DNA from: Choristocarpus tenellus KU-1152
Lineage: Eukaryota > Phaeophyceae
Length of the DNA: 28,366 bases
Assembly (NCBI GenBank): GCA_964200185.2
Contig: CAXNAD020000125.1
Location: 1 to 28,366, forward strand
Direction: 5' to 3'
Shown here: positions 10,646-19,845 of the stretch, piece by piece
How the letters are laid out: each line of letters starts with the position of its first letter
Numbering within the stretch: the stretch's first letter is position 1
Position numbers and translations under genes: made by a program
Notes under the pieces: model-generated
What the model was told of the DNA's origin: nothing
Databases searched by the model: none
The model's input: the letters and a program-made list of their open reading frames with translations, nothing else

Positions 10646-11026
10646 GTGGTCGAGAGTGCAAACGGGAGCACACAAGCAGATACAGAAAGGATCTCAGTGA
10701 ACAATGCATCAAGCGAGACAAATTATTATATTTTTTGTTGTTCGAATATCGATGCAGAGGGAACAACCACACATGCTCTGGAATACCTAGGTCGAAATTT
10801 TGGTTGCCTGAAGGAGCATTATGCAGAGCGACTTCAACACACATTTGTGCAGTCTCTAACACAAATAATGGAACTCTTTCCACTATTGTACCATTTAATT
10901 AGCAGTATCATAATAATACAACTAATAGGTAGTACTAAATTTCAATTTGGTGATCTGCACACTCTGGTTCCATATCGGACAATTATAAATGATTTCACTG
11001 GTGTAAGGACAGGGAGTGAGCGGTAA
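10646..11026 (+). CDS. Unassigned open frame, possible exon
   Basis: A 126-codon frame without an ATG at its start (preceded by a TGA) is open to 11026. Its middle reads like an amphipathic helical protein (LEYLGRNFGCLKEHYAERL). Plausible acceptors lie inside it (agcag and atacag near 10680), and an upstream piece bounded by cttcag (about 10485) and a GTGAGT donor (about 10600) sits nearby, but the phases that keep both open give a different frame. I do not recognise a family. It may be the last exon of a gene or a chance ORF. Confidence 0.2.
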   Translation: MVESANGSTQADTERISVNNASSETNYYIFCCSNIDAEGTTTHALEYLGRNFGCLKEHYAERLQHTFVQSLTQIMELFPLLYHLISSIIIIQLIGSTKFQFGDLHTLVPYRTIINDFTGVRTGSER

Positions 11027-11029
11027 ATT

Positions 11030-11730
11030 CTGTGGTCTCTGTGGGATTTGTAGGTTCATTGTGGGGTTTGGTATGGATGAGTTGGCATTGAAATTATGTT
11101 GATGCATCACATCATACCACATCAAGTGTATTCTGTTTTAAGTACAGCACATTGGGTGCTTCATGTTATGTGAACCTGTTCAGTCTGAGGTGGAAGGAGT
11201 AGGTATTATGAGGCCATCCATGTACCTGATAAAACGGGCTACAATTACGTACGTATGTGTGTCACACATACAGTCATGCCCCATTTCCTACTTGATAATA
11301 CACGACCAGATCATTGAGCGATTTTATCTGTACATTTATACAGCATAAGAAACTTTGCCAACAAGCATGACATAGTACTCATTAAGAATACTTGAAAGAG
11401 ATAAGCAGATGCTCTGCGACAACAAGCATAGAGGAATAATGAATCTTCACAACATTGTTTAAATAGATCACAATATTATTAGCATATGCTGCATCAAAAT
11501 CGAAGTAGTATTTTCCATAGGTCACCCTAAGCCTTAACTACTGCTACACTATGTATGTAAAAAAATTACATGCAAATTCTCATACACAACCTGAACAGCT
11601 GAGAAAAAGTTGATAGAGCTACTATAATTCCATCCACAAGAATGGCCATTTATTTACAATCAAAGTTGCAAGTATTTCATGGAGTAAGACAGAAGGCCTG
11701 TACCAGACAACTTCCTCTTGAGGCAACTTC
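11030..11730. other. No recognisable gene
   Basis: This is AT-rich sequence with short ORFs only. A small perfect inverted repeat (tatgtgtg, one base, cacacata) lies at about 11252-11268, next to a tacgtacgta palindrome. Nothing else stands out. Confidence 0.4.
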
Positions 11731-11732
11731 TC

Positions 11733-11956
11733 CTAATTGATGCGATACTTCTCAACAAAAAAACAAGCACCTCTGGGCTTGTGACTGAGGGCTGGTAGAA
11801 GGGGCCTCATCTGTTGGATATCATTTTCTGAGGGGTTAGTAATTGTCCCTATAAATTTCTGAAGCTGAAGCAAGTTTTCCTGCAACATCAAGCACTGTTG
11901 TTCCTTCAAGTTATGTACCAAGAAGGAATGGTGTTGGAATAAAGAAGAGCGGGGCA
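11733..11956 (-). CDS. Candidate terminal exon, possibly the C-terminus of the S41 protease gene
   Basis: On the minus strand a strong acceptor (gttgttgtctgcag) precedes an open frame of 74 codons ending at TAG 11733-11735. It encodes a helical segment (LKEQQCLMLQENLLQLQKF) and ends CFFVEKYRIN. It needs one base from the previous exon. The S41 gene offers exactly that if exon 4 is spliced at 12306 (AAGG|GTGTAT) instead of reading on to its stop at 12271. The donor is weak, so both C-termini are possible. It could also be the last exon of a separate small gene. Confidence 0.35.
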
Positions 11957-12270
11957 CTGCAGACAACAACACAACACAATTCAAAACAGAACATTTTGTA
12001 TAGTTGACATAATACTCACTACTATTGTGCCCAATGTAAATGTCTACTCAGGCGCTTTCATCAAGCGTTTGTTGTTGGTGTGCAAGCATACAAAATCAGT
12101 GAGGCTGGCTGCACTCCACACTATTCCCTGGTGCTATACAAACAAATGAGAAGATGATACAAATACATGCCGCAAATATCTTCGATCCTACTGACAAATC
12201 AATAATCCATCCATCCAAACCACTTTGCATAAGGGTAAAACACATCCTGCTACTAAACGACAACTTCTCT

Positions 12271-15200
12271 CTAGTGATTGCTCGAATACTTCAATATCCA
12301 TACACCCTTGCCAGGCTCTAACAGCTCTACTCGAGCAGGCCATGGCAGTGGTATATCTGGAACCAGGCCACCTTCCCCTGCATCACGGCCCAGTGGTGTT
12401 AGTACACGCATCACAGTCACTGTGGCGCCTGAGCCATCTCTCAGACCATAAACACCCTGATCACAGTGAGCATAAGTGGGTGTGGGGTGTTAGGGACATC
12501 AGGAGTGCTTTCATGTGACTTGATTGCTCTACTCACTCATCCAATAACAATATGTTTTAGGGTGATCTCTCGTTCTGATTTGTGTTCCTTGTGACAGTGA
12601 GCAACTATGCAGAGCAATGGGAGGTCTTTCAATGGCTGCTTTGTCATATTTCTGATGAAGTGTGGCCATTATAGAGGTTAAAAGGCATGGGCACACTCTA
12701 TGCTGTGCGCCAATTCATTGCCCTGAAGCTTCAAGCGAGAGAGTATCTTAGAGGGTACAAGTTTTGCACTGTTTGTCCATTTGGGGCTTGGCTTTCCATG
12801 TTTTTTAATGACATTTTCCTGCTCCAAAATGTTTCGGAGTAGGTAAGGTGTATACGTTATGAAAAGGTGTGTCCGGAACAAGGATACTGACACTTCCTAA
12901 CAATCACGACAGCCAAAGTATCAACATTGGATTTTGACCTCATATGGACACGGCCCTACCCTCTAAAATACTTTGGCTCAAATGATCCTATAATGCCAAT
13001 GGATTGGAAGCAAAATTCAAAATACAATCAGCACCAATCTATAAATCTCTCTCTTTGAGCATTTATACCACATGATTATTTGTTCCACCCCTTACCCACT
13101 CCGTGCTTAAAACATGTTTGCCTCCTCCCCCAACTGTGGTCCTCTTTCAGTAGCTTTGTTAAAAACTCGGTTCAAGAGTGGGAGGAAGAAGGGATGATTT
13201 CAGACGTTGCTCCATGCCATAGACTGTGGAATCGGCCACATTGCCATTGGAATGAAGGCTGCCCCGCGTAGCTTGTTGCGAGAAACATCCCCTGTATCGA
13301 ATATCAGATATCACTGCAACTTCACAAGCCACTGTGGAATGCATGTTCCCTAACACTATCTGACCTAATCTACCAGTCGAGAGTCATACCTTGCATGTGT
13401 CCACCACAACATATGCATGGTCAAGATAATTGACACATTCCTACTAATTAGTTCCATTCGTAATAGTTGACTTCATGTCAATCGCAGCAAGACCGCTATG
13501 AATAAGAATGAGACTTAGGAGGTAGAGGATGTCGCAGAGTGAAGGTATCTCATGTGCTCCATCTGGGCGCATGACCTCTTCCATTGGTGCAATTCTGGCC
13601 TATCCTTCTGCATCTCTCTGCCCACACATTGTACTCTGGAGTAGTAGACATTATAATTACTAAAAGGAAACTTCATTTATCTCAAGTCTGTATCGTAACC
13701 AGAGCTGCCCGCCCACCAGACCCCAGCAATGATCATATTCTCGGGCACTTGGCAGGACTTACAAGAAGATCAAGGAGGGAAGATGAGATTGTATGCAGGG
13801 GAAAATGTTGTCATCTCGATAAGCACACTCCTTACACACACACAAACACCCCCCCGAGGAAAACAGTTCTGTACCTGTGCGATAGACTTCCCAAATGTAC
13901 GTGAGCCAAGGACCAGAGCACGGCCATGATCCTGGAGACACCCGGCAATGTGTTCTGCCGCAGAGGCTGTCTGGTGGTCTGTCAGTACCACCTTCTCTAG
14001 CGCAGTGGGAAGGGGGTGGGGGAAGGGAAGCCAGGGTTGTGTGCATATTATTTTCCCACCTTGCCATTTGACCATTTAACAAGGACGGACAAACAGTGCC
14101 GAGGAAATCGACCGGACTATTACACAACCAGAACAATCATCATTGTATGCTGTAAAAGGACCACTGTGAGGTGAGACAGACATCACATCACGGCAAATGT
14201 GAAGCTCTTTTTCCTGTTCAGCACGAACAAAAAAAAAGGTCAAAGGAGTCACAGTTCATCACTTTGTGCTCCCCTCCGCACAAGAAAAATACATCACAGC
14301 GGCATACTCGCTGAATTCGACAGGGCCAATTGAATGTTGACACTCACCAGAGGCGTATCCAGGCACTTGACACGGGCACCGCGGGTTCTCTTTACCCTTA
14401 CAGGTTTCCCACGCTCCTGCTCTCATATGTATATCATTACAGAGGAAATAAAACAACGAGAACAACAAGTAAGGCAATGCAGAGATTGAAATAGGGGTGA
14501 GATAAGTGGTCTGGGGAAGGGTAAGGGTGGAATTTGCTCTGGGAATTGCCTCAGACATGCATGCACATGGGGGCATACTGGGTCACTCGTGGTATGTATG
14601 CAACATGTAGGCTACATGCCAGGTTACGGGCTACTGCCATGAAACTCACCCCTAGGGAAAAACAGAGAAATCTGAAATGGTACAGTATGTAACTAACTGT
14701 ACTAGAAATAGAGGGGTCAAGTGACCATTCACCACAAGGGGACACTTCAGGACAGAATTGCAACGAAAATATGGCAGAGAGGAGTGTCCATACTTGATGC
14801 TTGACGTTCAATGTTCTCAACAATACAAGAACATCTAATAGCACCAAGCACTTGATGTTTATTATCACCTTCATTTGAACAGCCACCTTGCCCCTTGGCA
14901 GCAGCACTGAGGGCACATCAAGAGATGCCTGGAAAGAGCCTCCTCCATTGCCTCGTAGATCCAGCACCAGCCCACGGACACCCCCCTCTTTGGCGGTTGT
15001 ACTCAACATGGATTCTACTGCCTGCTGCAGCTCTTCCCCAGTGTTGTCAGAGCAGGACAGGATCCTGACCACCCCTACCCTTGACGATTGGTTAAGCTCC
15101 CACTGTACTGTTCTCTCTGGCTTCACATCAGGGTAGATCTCCACCTCTACCCGTGTTTCCGGCTCACCTAACCCCTTCATTGGGCTATCATGCTTGGCTG

Positions 15201-16647
15201 GTGTCTTCTTGCTGATCGGTTCTCCTTCCAAAGCAGAACCCACTCCCCTGGAGTTTCCCCTCAATACCCTTCGACGCCATAGAACTGCTCGGACAGCTTG
15301 CCCATCATGAAGGGCATATCTATCGCTTCCACCCCTCCAGTCTAAGGCCTTGTTTGCGGCACGGATGTCAATCTTGTTGTAGGCCTCCGTCCCCAGTTGC
15401 AGCACAACATCCCCTGGTCGTATGCCAGCTACTTCTGCAGGTCCACCAACATCCACCTTCCGAACTACTACTGGTTGGTGTTGAAGAGCAAGTGAATCAC
15501 ACGTAAGAACAAAAGCTACGGTGAGGGCTAGAGTTAGACGCCGGCGCAGGCAAAGAGGGTGGAGCTCCTCAAAACTGTCACTGTCGTCGTCCTTCCGTCG
15601 GATCTTGGATATCCAGTTGGCATTGAAGATGGCAGGGTGATGTGCAAGCACCCTGTCTGCCACACAGGCTGCAAATACAGCATCGATGATTTTGATGCGT
15701 GTGAACCAACTCGTTGATACCGCTGGGAAGCAATTAGGTTCCGGAGTAGTTTTTGGCAACCGTGTCGCCGGAGTTTCGATATGTGCTGTGGACGTCCTCC
15801 AAGGGGTATCTTCACTCCCTCTCTGTTGTACTAGCTCAGGAATCATAGCAGGCAACCATTCCCTGTGGAGCTGTATTCCTAGACCAAGATCGATACCCAT
15901 ACCCTCGCATTGTTGCACTACCTGATCCAGCTGGCTAGGGTGAAGCATGCGCGTGTAGGGGTCCTTTAGTTTGTTGTAAATCGCTGCTGCCTCTGCACGA
16001 CCCCGAGCAATGGGGTCTGGTGAAACTTCCTCCTCTCTTCTAGCCTTAGGCTGGGCTGCTCCCACCTCCCTACTAGCCTCTGCCCGCATGCGCAACCAGT
16101 CGCCAGATGAGATTCTTCCAGCATCAATGTACTTCTTCTGGAGGAGTGTCACTGCTTCATCAACCACATCGTCTCCCTTGTCTCTCACAATCTTGCTCAC
16201 GTTAGGGAATGTATTGGTTGCACCTTGATCGTGTACCACAGTCTCCTTCTTGCTAAAATCTAGTGGTTGCTTCCCGGTCAAAACCGACTCTATTGCTGAG
16301 GCACCTCCCAACGGCCCAACACTTGTGCCCGCCAGGCGGAGTGGCAGGGTCGTGGACAAAGTAGAAGTGCACAGAATTAAGACCCAGCGATAAGTAATGA
16401 GATTCAGAACTTTTCTTAGAGCAGGAATCATTGCCAGGGGAAGACGAACGAAGCTCAGCAGTGATTGCCTCGGTCGATATAGGTTGCTTTCCATCCACGA
16501 GGACGTCGTTACTGGGTGCCCTCGAGCGTGGCTAACACGCGACCGAAACGGAGCGAGAAAGAGACAGGCACGATGACACCTTTTAGTGGGAGGTAGAACT
16601 AACGAAAATTTGCACTTGCTCGGTGGCGTCATCGTTAACGGAAGCAT
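12271..16647 (-). CDS. ctpA: CtpA/D1P-like carboxy-terminal processing peptidase, family S41
   Basis: Exons on the minus strand: 16647-14869, 14416-14348, 13994-13875, 12456-12271, all joined in phase 0; about 717 residues. The family removes C-terminal extensions; the plastid form matures the photosystem II D1 protein in the thylakoid lumen. Order: N-terminal extension with a hydrophobic stretch (WVLILCTSTLSTTLPL, about residue 85-100) that could be a lumen signal; KLKDPYTRML near 225; a split PDZ region (GIDLGLGIQ, then GGPAEVAGIRPGDVV near 400); GLVLDLRGNGGGSF near 560; catalytic Ser in HQTASAAEHIAG (about 627); catalytic Lys in TFGKSIAQ (about 652). The Ser-Lys spacing of 25 equals that of Scenedesmus D1P as I recall it. 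The last exon gives DGSGATVTV and GGLVPDIPL, the usual S41 ending. Odd points are an in-frame insertion of about 130 residues in the PDZ region and an open frame running 106 codons into intron 1. Start: first ATG in frame at 16647; no clear ER signal peptide is visible, so an upstream exon is possible. Confidence 0.8.
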
Positions 16648-16999
16648 GACCCTGCTCCCCACTCAAATGATGTTTTCAAACTCAAGTTGTACACCACCCA
16701 GCTGCACATAGAAACTGTTCAATTAGTGACATTCCCCCGTCTTAGCCAAGCCCAGTAGATCTCGATCTTGCAATATTTCTAAGTATTGTCCTAGCTTGTT
16801 CAATGAGAAACAAGCCCATAGGCACTTGACTCGTCCTGTAAACTGTATCTGGAATAGACTTGTTGCATGTGTTCCATAGTCAAAACGTTGTAAGTTAAAA
16901 GCCTTCCCCAAATTTAGTTTCCTTGGATGTATTTACTAAAACTATAATACTCCTTTTTTCGTTTTTGAATCACATCATAGAGTAGTCCACCTGCCTTCC
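16648..16999. promoter_or_regulatory. Divergent intergenic region between the protease and hydrolase genes
   Basis: These 352 bp separate two outward-facing start codons (16647 on minus, 17000 on plus). The region is AT-rich towards the hydrolase side, with actataatac near 16940 as the only TATA-like string. No clear paired motif was found. Any 5' untranslated regions and both core promoters must fit here unless untranslated first exons lie elsewhere. Confidence 0.4.
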
Positions 17000-19802
17000 A
17001 TGATGAACCTTCTCTTCTCCTGGCTTCTTTTTAGCACTATCTTGGGGATTGGCATCGCTTGGAGCTTCCCCGTTTGGGGTGCATGCGGTATATATTCACA
17101 GGGCCGGTTTCCACGACAGAGGAGACCCATCATCTACAGTGACTGTCTTCTCGTGACTGGTGGAATGAGCTCATCTGGTACCCCATCTACTAATGTTTGT
17201 GAATACTTTCGGTCGGCAAGTAGAAAAAATTGCCGGATGTGTGAAAGCTCTCCCAGCTTGGGAAGCGCCATAGATCACAATCTTCGCAATAGGCCCTTTT
17301 TGACTTCTGCTAACCTGGACTTGGGAATGGTGTCTCCTGCTCTTGGTGCTGGTGGCGATGGCGTCCCGGACATCGTAAACTTCAGAGGAGAGGTATTGAA
17401 TGCGTTATTCATAGTCTGCTGTGCCATTGTCCAGTGCCGACTGATGAAACTCGAAGTTGCCCGTTGTTGTGTTGTTGAAGTACTGGTGGCATGTGGTTGC
17501 TCTGATATCATTTCGATCCGAAAATACCTGTAATTGTTGTACGTACACCCCCTCTATCACCTTCCCGCCCCCTTTTCCTTGTTGTTTCAGACCCTAAAGT
17601 TTGGTGACTACCGCCGACCTTCGCTCGTGGAAAGATCAGCGATAACCCTTGCTTCAATTGGCCTGGTGGTATGGACGGCACTGAGATGGTACCGTAGGCT
17701 GAAGCAGCCGCTATCCAGGGCCTTGTTAACCTTGGCCACAGCTCCCATGGCGTGGCTCATGAGGGCGACTATCATGTTCAGCTACAGGTCGGTGAGATAA
17801 GGACTTCTGTTAAAGGGGCAGAGGGTAATTGACAAGTCCACATGGGAGTATTATGCACTCAGTTGAAGGCATCAGCAGCCCCTCAGCAGCTTTTCTGATG
17901 ACGTGGGGTATCACTTCGCCTCCGGAAAATATATGCTCGTACTCACAAACTTTTCGTTTCGAAATTTTCACAGCTCCAATACAATGTTGTCGTATGGGAT
18001 TGCAGGGAATGCACATGCCAGCCCAAGCTAAGGACTGCTGAAACTGTGACCTTCAAGAACAGCTTCTTCAACGACTTTGGTGGCCTTAAGGTGCAGTCAA
18101 CTTGACTCTGTCCTGTTTGTGTGCACCTTCCCTGACTCTCTTGTGAGCGTATAACATAGTACTGTAGATGATGGGAAATTGCAATTGCTAAGGGATATGC
18201 ATACAAGCCCATGTATCTATGTTCAGGTTGGCCGAATCCAGCTACTAGACTACTTGCACCTGCCTTCCCCAGGAGATAGAGATATCTTATTTCCTACTGA
18301 TAAAGTTGTGAATTGGCTGGACCTATGGCTTCTTACTGCATTCAGTTGGATACTGACTGACTAATCACTTTGGTTGTAGTGTACACAAAACATAATGGGT
18401 ATAGCAACCGTTCTGTGGTACTATCCTTGCAAGATGAACTCAATGGTGAATAGAGAGATAATAATTGTCATGTGACACTCGATGGTATTCATAGAAAGTA
18501 ACCATTGTGCATTCAAAAGTGCATTGACATGTGTGGTGAGGTAATGGACTCGCCAACATTCAGTTACATGTGTAAGAACATATATATATATGGCATGTTA
18601 CATCTAATTGAATGAGATTGATTATCACCAGTTCTGATTCACAAATGTACATATTTTGGAAGGACTGTAGCTCATTATCTTGTGCCCAAGGTATCCATGC
18701 AGCAGTCAGAAACAAATTCACATTGAGCCCAGTCATTCAGGCTTGCTGTATTGCACTTAGTACGGTGAAGGTGAGTATATCATGTATACCATGTATGTTT
18801 AGGTGTCCGCTACTATGCACCTATTATAACTGTCTATATGTGTAAATAGTTCTGAGAGCACAGAATCAATAGTCAATTAACCCCGATAAATCTTCTCCCC
18901 ATGTTCTGAAATACATCACATCCTCACCCATGTCCCCACAACAATGACTTCGTGCATCTTGTGCATGGTAATGGGTCCTTAGGTGGCACATCTTGTAAAC
19001 CTCATCCTGAAAATTTCCATTTCACCCAGCTGGCGTTGGTGAGGTTCCTGCACATATGACGCCCAGTTGCCTTGTTTGCTTTTCAAGTGTATTGAAACTT
19101 CCGCACTGTGGTTGTGGTGAGAGCACCTCTTATGGTTGCGCTTCGGGATACAGAAGTCCTGTGTGAAACATCTCCCTTATGGGGTCAGGGTCAGGAGTAA
19201 CCTTATGCCTACACCGCAGTACTTGTGACATGCTTCATGGTAGTTGTATACATGCCTGTTGAGTAATGAATTTATTATAGCTATTTTGGGGGAGGGGTAT
19301 TGAAGCAGGGTGCCTCATCGAACTGTGGTGCCTTACCTAAAGGTGAATCTGCATAGTAGTGTTAACTCATGGCGTGGTTGTGGATACAGAACTCCAAAAA
19401 TGCAATTGTGGGTGACTACCAACGAGGTAGCCACGTTTTGTATTCATACATCCCCAGAATCTTGAGAATGTAGTACACTTTGCACACACACACACACACA
19501 CACACCATAAACGTTAGAAATATTAGTAACATAGAGTCCTTTTGTTCAACTAGGTACACTACCTTAGGACTGAGGTGGCAGTTGAAGACGAGGAAGACGG
19601 TGGTCATCATCCCACCAAATCCGTGCTCCACCTTGGCCACGGTTTCGGAGCTTCATCACTATCTTGGACACCAGTTCTGGGTTCCCTGTCGAAGGCCTTT
19701 CGAGCAGTTGCGGTTGCACATGACACTCCAGGCTTTGGACTTACGGAACGCCCAGGATTGCGTGGGGCTTTGAACAAGCTCTACTCTTTAGACAACAATG
19801 CT

Positions 19803-19845
<43 letters not shown>

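Noticed and set aside
12225-12518. 97-codon plus-strand ORF
   Set aside because: It lies opposite the last S41 exon, whose minus-strand reading (DGSGATVTV, GGLVPDIPL) is clearly the coding one.
13584-14136. Several overlapping ORFs on both strands
   Set aside because: Only the 13994-13875 minus-strand exon with the catalytic Ser and Lys is supported; the others are different frames of the same DNA or intron sequence.
14888-16228. Plus-strand ORFs inside the protease exon 1
   Set aside because: They are shadows of a long coding exon on the minus strand.
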